In this document: positions 1-5,772 of the stretch, one piece after another
Layout of the letters: every line of letters starts with the position of its first letter
Position numbering within the stretch: position 1 is the stretch's first letter
From: CAZNYN01 sp964577295
GTDB lineage: Bacteria > Synergistota > Synergistia > Synergistales > Synergistaceae
Direction: 5' to 3'
Length of the DNA: 9,345 nucleotides
Assembly (NCBI GenBank): GCA_964577295.1
Contig: CAZNYN010000060.1
Coordinates: 1-9,345 of the forward strand
Made by a program: the position numbers and the translations under genes
The notes under the pieces: model-generated
The model's database searches: none
The model's input: the letters and a program-made list of their open reading frames with translations, nothing else
Told to the model about the DNA's origin: nothing

Positions 1-54
1 AAGCCAAACCAAGATTTAGCCTATGTTTTCGCCCTTTCTCGTCTCCCCGCATAA
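1..54 (+). CDS. 3' end of an unidentified rightward gene, cut by the window edge
   Basis: Frame 1 is open from the first base to a TAA at 52-54 and reads KPNQDLAYVFALSRLPA. It is accepted as coding because the same C-terminus occurs at 1857-1899 as NSDLAYVFAPSRLPV. Differences between the two copies include synonymous third-position changes (TTC/TTT and GCC/GCT), as expected of coding sequence. A terminator-like hairpin follows about 50 bases after the stop. I do not recognise the family. Only 17 codons are visible, so whether the gene is intact upstream cannot be seen. Confidence 0.35.
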   Translation, partial: KPNQDLAYVFALSRLPA

Positions 55-152
55 GTATAAGCAGAGAGCCAAAACAACGTGTCTTTGTTTTGTGCGATAA
101 GTAAGGCAGAAAATCTCTGATTTTCGTAGCCGAACTTAGTTTTTCCATCAAT
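12..152 (+). repeat. 141-bp direct repeat, left copy, flanking the AbiE cassette
   Basis: This copy matches 1857-1997 in the same orientation with five mismatches in 141 bases and no gaps. Four mismatches fall in the coding 3' end and one in the loop of a small hairpin. It spans the last codons of a rightward frame, the TAA, a 7-bp hairpin (71-91) and a terminator-like hairpin (105-131) with a T-run. Similarity stops at AGATTTAG on the left; on the right it ends after CCATCAAT, where this copy runs into a near-tandem 20-bp unit (153-172) absent from the right copy. Confidence 0.93.
105..144 (+). terminator. Terminator-like hairpin of the left repeat copy
   Basis: GAAAATC (109-115) and GATTTTC (119-125) form a perfect 7-bp stem with a TCT loop. 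GGC (105-107) and GCC (129-131) can extend it across a small asymmetric internal loop. A T-run follows at 140-144, a few bases after the stem. Its position about 50 bases after the TAA at 52-54 fits termination of the rightward gene. The short A/T-rich stem and the gap before the T-run make it only moderately convincing. Confidence 0.5.
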
Positions 153-173
153 CACTTAGTTTGTTCATCAATG

Positions 174-203
174 TGCTCGTGCGCTCCGCTTTCGGTCACG
201 AGC
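174..203. other. Inverted repeat overlapping the end of the toxin gene
   Basis: GCTCGTG (174-180) pairs perfectly with CACGAGC (197-203). Inside it, CCG and CGG can form a second small stem around CTTT. The element contains the stop codon of the leftward toxin gene (196-198). No T-run follows on the minus strand, so it may act as an mRNA 3'-end structure rather than a canonical terminator. Confidence 0.45.
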
Positions 204-1074
204 AATCCTTATCCCCGGTAAGCCCGGCGGTGATTTGCTTGAAGAAATCAGGACACCACACATCCAATTCGGATGCGTCGCGAATAAATGGTATTACATC
301 ACGTTTCGCTTGTTTGAAATCAACAGAGTTGAACTTTTCCTCCAACAAGGCTTTCACATATTCTATTGAGAATTCATCTTCTCTCTTGAGATGCCCCGTC
401 TGAATCAGCCTCTCCCGAAGGTGTCGAAGGTTTACGGAAGCCCCGCGTGAAAGGTAGAAAACATAATCGTACAAGTCTCTGCCCTTTACCCTGTTTTGCC
501 AAGCACGGCAAATAACGGCATGTATTTTCCCTGCGAAAAGAGACGGCATATTATACATATTGATTTCATAGGGAAGCGGCAAAAGCCTATACTTGTGCTC
601 AAAAACAGCATACTTGGGCGGTGTTACGTCCACTTCAAACTTTATTTTTATAACTTCATTTTTTGCGATATGTTCTGTCTCCTTAGAATCGGCATAGAAC
701 AAAAGAAAGTGTTCCCTTGTGCTGCCCTTCAGAAACGCCGAAAGGATGTCGCTCTCTTTCGATTTTACTTTTTTTTCAACAGAAAAATTTAATCCGAATG
801 CGTTGATTTCATTTTCCAATGCAGGAAAATATGAGTCAAAGTCAAAATTTTCGTCTGCTTCCTCAAGCGAAAAATCCAAATCCTCAGAAAATCGGTTCAG
901 TCCGTAAAATATTCTAAGCGCCGTTCCTCCGTAGAACGCAGCTTTTTTAAAAAAACCTGCCTTATACATTGCGCAAAGCGCAAGTTCCTGTACAACTTCC
1001 TTTGCTGCGTTTCTCATACCAACAGGTGTCGCGATGTTATAATTTTTCAGCATTTGCTCTACCGCGCTGTGCAT
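196..1074 (-). CDS. abiEii: AbiEii/AbiGii-family nucleotidyltransferase toxin
   Basis: This 292-residue protein is the toxin half of a type IV AbiE system. The family has a DNA-polymerase-beta-like nucleotidyltransferase fold, and characterised members transfer nucleotides to tRNA and arrest growth, including during phage infection. Visible motifs are GGTALR at residues 49-54 and SEDLDFS at 63-69, whose Asp65 and Asp67 should bind the catalytic metal. Further on are a probable third acidic position in FEVDV (about 149), the PSLFAGKIHA segment with Lys183, and KGRDLYD at 197-203. Length and motif order match an intact enzyme. The ATG start overlaps the end of the antitoxin gene by 16 bases, implying translational coupling and the usual antitoxin-then-toxin order. 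The stop codon lies inside a small inverted repeat. The protein is cytoplasmic. Its exact RNA target is not visible from sequence. Confidence 0.93.
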   Translation of the reverse strand: MHSAVEQMLKNYNIATPVGMRNAAKEVVQELALCAMYKAGFFKKAAFYGGTALRIFYGLNRFSEDLDFSLEEADENFDFDSYFPALENEINAFGLNFSVEKKVKSKESDILSAFLKGSTREHFLLFYADSKETEHIAKNEVIKIKFEVDVTPPKYAVFEHKYRLLPLPYEINMYNMPSLFAGKIHAVICRAWQNRVKGRDLYDYVFYLSRGASVNLRHLRERLIQTGHLKREDEFSIEYVKALLEEKFNSVDFKQAKRDVIPFIRDASELDVWCPDFFKQITAGLTGDKDCS

Positions 1075-1658
1075 CTTTGCATCCTCCCAAGCAGTGAACT
1101 TAGTTTTTTTACATTGGTGCAGTGATACTTTTCACTCAGTTCAGAGACCGTTTTTTGATTAAGTCGGAGCAGGCTGCTCTCTTCTATGCGCAGATCCTCG
1201 CTCAGCGCTGCTGTCAGCTCTTTCAAATTTGACAGAGGCGGCATTGTGTAGAGACGGTCACAAAGCGCCTTTTCTGCGCTCGCTATCCAGTATGAATATT
1301 CTCCATCTTTACGGATAAAAATTTCCCATGAAAAAACACTCGGAGGTACGTCTTGATACGTGAATGTGCCAAACGTGGTGACAAAAATTTTCCTTTTTTT
1401 CTTCTTGTAGGTCGCACAGGTAACAGAATATGAGGTTTCCGGTATTAATCCATAATGCATCAGAGCAAATTCGAAAGAGATGTAAGATGGTCCGTATATG
1501 CTTCCGGCAAGCAGATGGGGCGAGACGTTTAACTCCGTTTCGTAGAGCCCCTTAACTATGGGAAAGCACTCCCCACGCCTGACCATTCTCGAAAGTTTGG
1601 CTTTTGGATTGGAATATTCCCTAAGAGCTTCCATCATCATTGCCGTAGTTTTTATCAT
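1059..1658 (-). CDS. abiEi: AbiEi-like antitoxin and transcriptional autorepressor
   Basis: This 199-residue protein is the likely antitoxin of the AbiE pair. Family members have an N-terminal winged-helix domain that binds the cassette's own promoter and a C-terminal domain needed for antitoxicity. The N-terminus fits: residues about 8-40 read as a helix-turn-helix followed by the conserved-looking RRGECFPIVKGLYET segment. A basic run (KKKKRK, about 85-90) follows, then a segment containing SAEKALCDRLY that is typical of these antitoxins. The ATG at 1658 follows GAGGTG by five bases, a good ribosome-binding site. Met7-Met9 are possible but less well-placed starts. The gene overlaps the toxin start by 16 bases. 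A good leftward promoter lies just upstream with a small palindrome in its spacer, consistent with negative autoregulation. Type IV antitoxins counter the toxin without forming a stable complex; that is family knowledge, not seen here. Confidence 0.88.
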   Translation of the reverse strand: MIKTTAMMMEALREYSNPKAKLSRMVRRGECFPIVKGLYETELNVSPHLLAGSIYGPSYISFEFALMHYGLIPETSYSVTCATYKKKKRKIFVTTFGTFTYQDVPPSVFSWEIFIRKDGEYSYWIASAEKALCDRLYTMPPLSNLKELTAALSEDLRIEESSLLRLNQKTVSELSEKYHCTNVKKLSSLLGRMQRCTAR

Positions 1659-1677
1659 ATTTTCACCTCATAGTCTC

Positions 1678-1706
1678 ATTATATTGTACTTTGCGGTGCA
1701 AAACAA
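1678..1706 (-). promoter_or_regulatory. Promoter of the abiEi-abiEii operon with an operator-like palindrome
   Basis: On the minus strand the -10 box is a perfect TATAAT (1678-1683). A weak -35 box, TTGTTT (1701-1706), lies 17 bases upstream. The spacer contains TTTGC-GGT-GCAAA (1690-1702), an inverted repeat with 5-bp arms, well placed for a repressor. The -10 lies about 20 bases upstream of the abiEi start codon. Autorepression by AbiEi is inferred from family behaviour. Confidence 0.6.
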
Positions 1707-1734
1707 GGATTATTGTTCAAATTGTCTAAAGTTT

Positions 1735-1899
1735 GGAATTTCGGCAGATGTCTTATCCGACACAATATCCGATAAACGCGTGGCACGTTACGATGTGAGC
1801 AAAGACATCGTGACGGGCGCAATAGGCACAGAAGCGACAATCACAGTGATAAATTCAGATTTAGCCTATGTTTTTGCTCCTTCTCGTCTCCCCGTATAA
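1735..1899 (+). pseudogene. 5'-truncated gene remnant of unknown family
   Basis: Frame 1 is open and protein-like from about 1735 to the TAA at 1897-1899. It reads GISADVLSDTISDKRVARY, then DVSKDIVTGAIGTEATITV, then INSDLAYVFAPSRLPV. No ATG with a ribosome-binding site begins it. The same frame stays open leftward only by running antisense through the abiEi promoter and gene, so the natural 5' end appears to be missing. Its last 13 codons match the frame at the left window edge (1-54), which makes a real coding origin likely. I do not recognise the family. The likeliest reading is a gene fragment left when the AbiE cassette entered or when two related genes recombined; a short intact gene with an unusual start is the alternative. 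Confidence 0.45.
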
Positions 1900-1997
1900 G
1901 TATAAGCAGAGAGCCAAAACAACGTTTCTTTGTTTTGTGCGATAAGTAAGGCAGAAAATCTCTGATTTTCGTAGCCGAACTTAGTTTTTCCATCAAT
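1857..1997 (+). repeat. 141-bp direct repeat, right copy, flanking the AbiE cassette
   Basis: This is the partner of the copy at 12-152, in the same orientation and about 96% identical (five mismatches, no gaps). It contains the end of the truncated rightward frame, its TAA (1897-1899), the AAAACAA/TTGTTTT hairpin (1916-1936) and the terminator-like hairpin (1950-1976). The only mismatch in the noncoding part lies in the loop of the first hairpin. Sequence beyond CCATCAAT (1990-1997) is unrelated to what follows the left copy. Confidence 0.93.
1950..1989 (+). terminator. Terminator-like hairpin of the right repeat copy
   Basis: The structure is identical to that of the left copy: a GAAAATC/GATTTTC stem (1954-1960 and 1964-1970) with a TCT loop, outer GGC/GCC pairing (1950-1952 and 1974-1976), and a T-run at 1985-1989. 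It lies about 50 bases after the stop of the truncated rightward frame. Confidence 0.5.
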
Positions 1998-2003
1998 GGG
2001 TCT

Positions 2004-2071
2004 GTGCGGGGTAAAGCGACTTTAAGATTCTAAAAAATTAAAGTCAAACCCAACGCCGCTAAACCTCGCAC
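2004..2071 (+). other. Nested inverted repeats: candidate structured RNA or intergenic repeat element
   Basis: Read as rightward RNA, GUGCGGGG (2004-2011) pairs with CCUCGCAC (2064-2071) over eight positions, including one G-U pair. Inside it GACTTTAA (2018-2025) pairs perfectly with TTAAAGTC (2038-2045) around a 12-base loop, with a possible GGGT/ACCC step between them. Further right ATTTGC (2077-2082) can pair with GCAAAT (2133-2138), and the perfect terminator stem follows at 2141. It matches no RNA family I can name. A frame open from 2026 into the terminator lacks a credible start. No promoter is evident. Confidence 0.35.
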
Positions 2072-2140
2072 TGAAGATTTGCAAGGAGACGATTAAAAAG
2101 CGAAACAGAGATTTAGACTGCCAATATTTCCCGCAAATGC

Positions 2141-2184
2141 AAAGCGTCCGAAAATCTTTTTGAAAGATTTTCGGACGCTTTTTT
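2141..2184. terminator. Strong intrinsic terminator with a perfect 19-bp stem
   Basis: The 19 bases at 2141-2159 are exactly complementary to 2163-2181 around a 3-base TTG loop. On the plus strand the stem ends in six Ts (2179-2184), the canonical form for rightward transcripts. On the minus strand only three Ts follow, so it should be weaker for the leftward ccdA transcript ending at 2213. It most likely works in both directions between the two convergent transcription zones. Confidence 0.88.
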
Positions 2185-2212
2185 GACGCAATTTTTAATA
2201 TAACTGTCTAAG

Positions 2213-2884
2213 TTAGGAGAAGAGCCCCGCATAGTAGCCGAAGATGTCGAATATCATCAGAAGTCCCGCTATTGTGAGGAGGATTCCCGATACCATTTTT
2301 ATCTGCTTTCCGTGCTTTTTCAGCCACTGGAATACTCCCTTTATGTTGGTAAAGAAGAGAGCGGCAAGTATGTAGGGAATGCCAAGCCCCATCGAAAAGA
2401 CAAACAGGTAAAACACACCCTGGAGCACAGTTTTGCCGTTGCCTGCGAGAACGAGAGCCGAACCGAGGAATGGCCCTAAACAGGGAGTCCAGCCTACGGA
2501 AAAAGCTGCTCCGAATAACATAGCTCCCAAGAATCCTCTGCGTTCAACCTTTATTTCCAGCTTCTTTTCTATATCAAGGAAACCTATATTGAATACTCCC
2601 AGGAAGTGCAGGCCGAATATCATTATGACTGCTCCGCTCAGGCGCTGGAGAAGCATCCTGTGATCGTTCAGCACAGCTCCGATTGCGGTCGCGGTCGCGC
2701 CAAGTGCCATAAATATCAGCGTGAAGCCCAGCACAAAACCTACTGTGTTCAGAACGCTCGCCCTGCGTCCGTTCTCTGTCTCCGCGGCAAGGTACATGAT
2801 GTAGACCGGGAGCATAGGCAGCATACAGGGCGAGATAAAGGCCAGTATCCCTTCCAGGAAGAGAAGAGGCAGATCAGCGCTCAT
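2213..2884 (-). CDS. ccdA: CcdA-type cytochrome c biogenesis / thiol-disulfide electron transporter
   Basis: This 223-residue integral membrane protein carries reducing equivalents from cytoplasmic thioredoxin to thiol proteins outside the membrane. It matches the membrane part of DsbD. About six hydrophobic segments are visible. The two redox cysteines sit in expected motifs: Cys20 in FISPCMLPMLP of the first segment and Cys135 in GWTPCLGPFLG of the fourth. Length is typical for stand-alone CcdA, with no fused thioredoxin domain. The ATG at 2884 starts three bases after the stop of the TlpA-like gene. A purine-rich site (AGGGAAG) lies about 13 bases upstream within that gene, so translation is probably coupled. 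The adjacent TlpA-like protein is the obvious electron acceptor. No haem lyase or c-type cytochrome gene is in the window, so a role in cytochrome maturation rather than general disulfide reduction cannot be settled. Confidence 0.92.
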   Translation of the reverse strand: MSADLPLLFLEGILAFISPCMLPMLPVYIMYLAAETENGRRASVLNTVGFVLGFTLIFMALGATATAIGAVLNDHRMLLQRLSGAVIMIFGLHFLGVFNIGFLDIEKKLEIKVERRGFLGAMLFGAAFSVGWTPCLGPFLGSALVLAGNGKTVLQGVFYLFVFSMGLGIPYILAALFFTNIKGVFQWLKKHGKQIKMVSGILLTIAGLLMIFDIFGYYAGLFS

Positions 2885-2887
2885 CCG

Positions 2888-3391
2888 CTATTTTGCTTCC
2901 CTGACAAGCTGCATCACTGCGTCTTTTGTCGTGCCTCCGACAAGCTGACCGCTCACCTTGCCTGTTGTATCAATGACATAGGTTGTAGGCAGATAGCGGA
3001 CTGAGAACATCTCCGCGACTTTGCCCTCCGTGTCCAGAAGAACTCTCATTCCGTACTTTGTTTCAGAGAGAAATTTCTCAACTTTGCTCTTTGTCTCTCT
3101 TCTTCCGTCTGTCATATTTACGGCAAGAAGAACTGCTTTGCTTCCCGACTTTTTGAACTCTTTGTCCATCTGGTCAAACTCGGGCATTTCCGCTTTGCAG
3201 GGGGGGCACCATGACGCCCAGAAGTTCAGCACAACAACTTTGCCCTTGTAGTCGCTGAGAGATACGCTCTTTCCGCTTATATCCGTCAATGTAAAGTTCT
3301 TGACCTGTGCGCCTTTGTCGAGCGCGTAAGCCGAGACTGTGAATATGAACATGGAGACAAGGAGGAACATGGCAAATAGAATCTTTTTCAT
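2888..3391 (-). CDS. Secreted TlpA/ResA-like thioredoxin-fold oxidoreductase
   Basis: This 167-residue protein has an N-terminal signal sequence (Lys2-Lys3, a hydrophobic core to about residue 20, then an AYA-L cleavage-like site near 23). A thioredoxin-fold domain of the AhpC-TSA/TlpA type follows. The active site is WCPPC with Cys62 and Cys65; the conserved cis-proline is Pro135 in YLPTTYV. It should reduce disulfides in exported proteins or apocytochromes, recharged by the CcdA encoded three bases downstream. I chose the ATG at 3391: GGGGTG lies seven bases before it and the signal peptide begins there. A TTG 61 codons upstream keeps the frame open but would add a tail that destroys the signal sequence. 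There is no lipobox cysteine after the signal core, so it is either released or held by an uncleaved signal anchor. Confidence 0.9.
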   Translation of the reverse strand: MKKILFAMFLLVSMFIFTVSAYALDKGAQVKNFTLTDISGKSVSLSDYKGKVVVLNFWASWCPPCKAEMPEFDQMDKEFKKSGSKAVLLAVNMTDGRRETKSKVEKFLSETKYGMRVLLDTEGKVAEMFSVRYLPTTYVIDTTGKVSGQLVGGTTKDAVMQLVREAK

Positions 3392-3545
3392 CAAAAACAC
3401 CCCGTAATTTAAATTTATATTCATTGATGAAAATTCTATATTAGTAAGGAAGTGATGTCTTAGGCTATAATGCCTATATCCTGTAAGGGTTAAAATAATC
3501 GGAAAACTTACTGATTTGCACCTCATAATACCGCCTAAAATAACT

Positions 3546-3574
3546 CCAATATTGCGGCAAACCCTTGCTGTCAA
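3546..3574 (-). promoter_or_regulatory. Possible promoter for the tlpA-like/ccdA pair
   Basis: The minus strand has a perfect -35 TTGACA (3569-3574), a 17-base spacer and a poor -10 TATTGG (3546-3551, three of six consensus bases). It lies in the 215-base gap after the exporter operon and would leave a leader of about 150 bases before the start at 3391. That leader contains TAGGC-N6-GCCTA at 3461-3476, of unknown meaning. No clear terminator separates the pair from the exporter operon, so read-through is also possible. Confidence 0.35.
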
Positions 3575-3606
3575 AGGATTATTGCTGCTTGCACCTTTTA
3601 CTGAAA

Positions 3607-4509
3607 TCAGGCGCTTTTTTTGCGCAGAAAGCCCTCAGCCTCGGTCAGCAGCATGCCTGCTATGACGATAAGACCGCCGATTGCACCCTGAAGATGGAAT
3701 GGATCTTGTCCGCTTATCACTGCGACGATATATCCGAAGAGCCCTTCCAGAGAGAATATGACGGCAGCGTGTGTTTCGGGAGTGACTTTCTGAGCCTTAA
3801 ACTGCAGTATAAAGCAGAGGATTGTGTTTCCGAGTGAGACACAGAGGAGTGTAGCCCATATTTTCGGAGAGAAGGATGTCACGTCCGGAATGGGCTCGAA
3901 TATAGCGGCAAGCACTGTCATAACGACTGCCAGAAGTATTATGTGAAGCGCAACAAGCCTTATCGGCTCGACTTTGCGCGAGCAGTATCCCGCGCCAAGG
4001 ACTTGGAATGCGTAAAATACCGCCATGAAGAATGAGAGCAAGTCTCCGAAGTTAAACTCCATGCCGGGAGTAAAGCCCATGACGAGAAGCCCCGTGGTGG
4101 TCAGAGCCGCCCCCGCGAATATCCAGTTGCTGGGACGAGTCTTGTAAATTATCCAGACAAATATCGGCACCATGACGACGTTAAGTCCCCCGATAAAAGC
4201 CTGCTTGCTCGCGGTGCTGAATACAAGTCCGAAAGTCAGGAAGATAAATACTCCCGTCAGTATCGCAGTTTGTATGGAGGAGACCATCCAGTCCTGCTTT
4301 GTCGCAGTGATAATCCTCTTCGGGAACATTATTATCAGGAATATAGCGGCAAGCCCCATTCGGAGAGCCACAGCCCAAAGAGGCGTGATATTCCGCGCCA
4401 GAACGGCACTCATAGGTATTCCCGCCCCCCATATAAAAGCGACGAGAATAAGCATAAGGTCTGCGATAAAAATTTGTCTCTGTGTGTAGCCGCCGTGAAG
4501 TTCGCTCAT
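3607..4509 (-). CDS. EamA/DMT-family transporter (second of two in the operon)
   Basis: This 300-residue membrane protein of the drug/metabolite transporter superfamily shows about ten hydrophobic segments in two EamA repeats, roughly residues 15-145 and 155-290. The first repeat opens with LILVAFIWGAGIPMS. The second ends with the family-like stretch KAQKVTPETHAAVIFSLEGLF followed by a last helix pair. Family members export or exchange small metabolites such as amino acids, but the substrate cannot be read from sequence. The ATG at 4509 lies four bases after the MFS stop codon. AGGAGG sits 12 bases upstream, inside the end of the MFS gene, so the genes are co-transcribed and probably co-translated. 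It differs clearly from the other EamA protein here (5773-6708), so the two are not a recent duplication. Confidence 0.9.
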   Translation of the reverse strand: MSELHGGYTQRQIFIADLMLILVAFIWGAGIPMSAVLARNITPLWAVALRMGLAAIFLIIMFPKRIITATKQDWMVSSIQTAILTGVFIFLTFGLVFSTASKQAFIGGLNVVMVPIFVWIIYKTRPSNWIFAGAALTTTGLLVMGFTPGMEFNFGDLLSFFMAVFYAFQVLGAGYCSRKVEPIRLVALHIILLAVVMTVLAAIFEPIPDVTSFSPKIWATLLCVSLGNTILCFILQFKAQKVTPETHAAVIFSLEGLFGYIVAVISGQDPFHLQGAIGGLIVIAGMLLTEAEGFLRKKSA

Positions 4510-4513
4510 TTTA

Positions 4514-5770
4514 CTATAAAGCCTCCTGTTCTCTCAAAGCAGATATAATCTGTCCGTCAACCGAGTCGATTTTTCTCATAAAATAATATGCGAAAGCAGT
4601 GCAGCAAACGCCGCAGATAAATAAAGACCAATCTGTGCCGACCAAGTCCCCTATCTTTCCCGAGAGCAGGCTGCCGAAAGGCGGAACTCCGAGTATAGCC
4701 AAAGTATAAAGGGACATTATGCGGCTCCTGCTGTTTACCGGAACCATAGACTGAAGCAGAGTGTTGCAGGTTATAGTGCATGTGACCATGCAGAATCCGA
4801 CCGGAGCTGCCAGAATTATTCCCATATAAATATTTCTTGAAAGAGAGAAGAGTATCACCGAAATGCCGAAGCCTATGCAGGTTCTCGTACACCACCAGGC
4901 GTGTCTGTGAGCCGTCTTGAGAGTAGCCATTATGAGAGATCCCGTCAAAGCTCCTATCGCAACTCCCATGAGCAGAAATCCCAAAGTTTCGGATGTGCCG
5001 CCTAAGACACTCTTTGCCATAGCCGGCATAAGAACGATTGCGGGAAAAGCGAAAAAGCCAGTTATTGCTATAAGCATCAGAAGATATCTGCTCGGAGCGA
5101 AATTATTGGCTATGCGGAAACCCTCGACAGCCTCCTTTATAGGCTCTCTCTTGCCTCCGTCGGCACGGCCTATCGGCGGCTCCTTCATATCCATCTTTTT
5201 AAGCGCGAACAGAGTCGAGGAATATGCTATGCCGTTAAGCATAAAACATACTCCCTCTCCCACGGCATGTATAACAAAACCCGCGACAGTGGGGCCGAAC
5301 ATTCTGGCTAAATTAAAATTTGTGGAATTCAAAGCTACGGCGTTTGTAATGTCATCCTTCTTATCGACAAGGTAAGAGACCAAAGCGTAGCGGCACGGAA
5401 GCTCAAACGAATCAAGCACTCCGAGCATGAGGCTCATAAAGACAATAATGTGGAACGTAACAAGGTCGGTCATAGTAAGAAAAGCAAGAGTCAAAGCCAC
5501 GGCCATACAGCCCGCCTGACAGCAGAAAAGCGTCTTTCTCAAATCCCACCTCTCAATCATAGCTCCCGCTATTGCGGTGAGAAAGACAATCGGAATAGAC
5601 GCGGCAAAATCCATAACACCCAGAGCCGAATTGGAGCCTGTAAGGCGGTAAACAAGCCACCCCATAGCCACACGGTGCATCCAAAGCCCGGTAAGAGATA
5701 TAGCCTGAGCGATAAAAAAGAGCCTGTAATTCTTATTATTCAGAGCGCGGAGGGTATCGGGAAAAACCAT
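4514..5770 (-). CDS. MFS transporter, EntS-like exporter type
   Basis: This 418-residue major facilitator protein should drive proton-linked export of a small molecule across the cytoplasmic membrane. The N-terminus (FPDTLRALNNKNYRLFFIAQ, then a first helix with GLWMHRVAMGWLVYRLTGS) is typical of the enterobactin-exporter-like MFS group. About twelve hydrophobic segments are present, with the usual central basic loop around residues 190-215 (KKMDMKEPPIGRADGGKREP). I chose the ATG at 5770, two bases after the upstream stop codon. A GTG at 5824 would add 18 residues and overlap the upstream gene by 52 bases. The 5770 start has no strong ribosome-binding site, so it probably depends on translation of the gene before it. 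EntS-like placement does not establish a siderophore substrate, and no siderophore genes are nearby. Confidence 0.88.
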   Translation of the reverse strand: MVFPDTLRALNNKNYRLFFIAQAISLTGLWMHRVAMGWLVYRLTGSNSALGVMDFAASIPIVFLTAIAGAMIERWDLRKTLFCCQAGCMAVALTLAFLTMTDLVTFHIIVFMSLMLGVLDSFELPCRYALVSYLVDKKDDITNAVALNSTNFNLARMFGPTVAGFVIHAVGEGVCFMLNGIAYSSTLFALKKMDMKEPPIGRADGGKREPIKEAVEGFRIANNFAPSRYLLMLIAITGFFAFPAIVLMPAMAKSVLGGTSETLGFLLMGVAIGALTGSLIMATLKTAHRHAWWCTRTCIGFGISVILFSLSRNIYMGIILAAPVGFCMVTCTITCNTLLQSMVPVNSRSRIMSLYTLAILGVPPFGSLLSGKIGDLVGTDWSLFICGVCCTAFAYYFMRKIDSVDGQIISALREQEAL

Positions 5771-5772
5771 GG

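Noticed and set aside
1096..1108. A third copy of GAACTTAGTTTTT, shared with both repeats
   Set aside because: It lies within the coding end of abiEi and only 13 bases are shared. An A/T-rich chance match is the simpler explanation, though a recombination role cannot be excluded.
2026..2168. A 47-codon rightward frame reading into the terminator
   Set aside because: It is open only after an in-frame TAA at 2023, has no ATG near a ribosome-binding site (AAGGAG is followed by ATT), and its end lies inside the terminator stem.
3392..3574. A 61-codon N-terminal extension of the TlpA-like protein
   Set aside because: It needs a TTG start, contains no domain, and would put the clear signal peptide at MKKILF inside the protein. 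The ATG at 3391 has a good ribosome-binding site.
3605..3640. GCGC-A7-GCGC inverted repeat at the end of the second EamA gene as a terminator
   Set aside because: It has only 4-bp arms, lies inside the coding sequence and has no following T-run.
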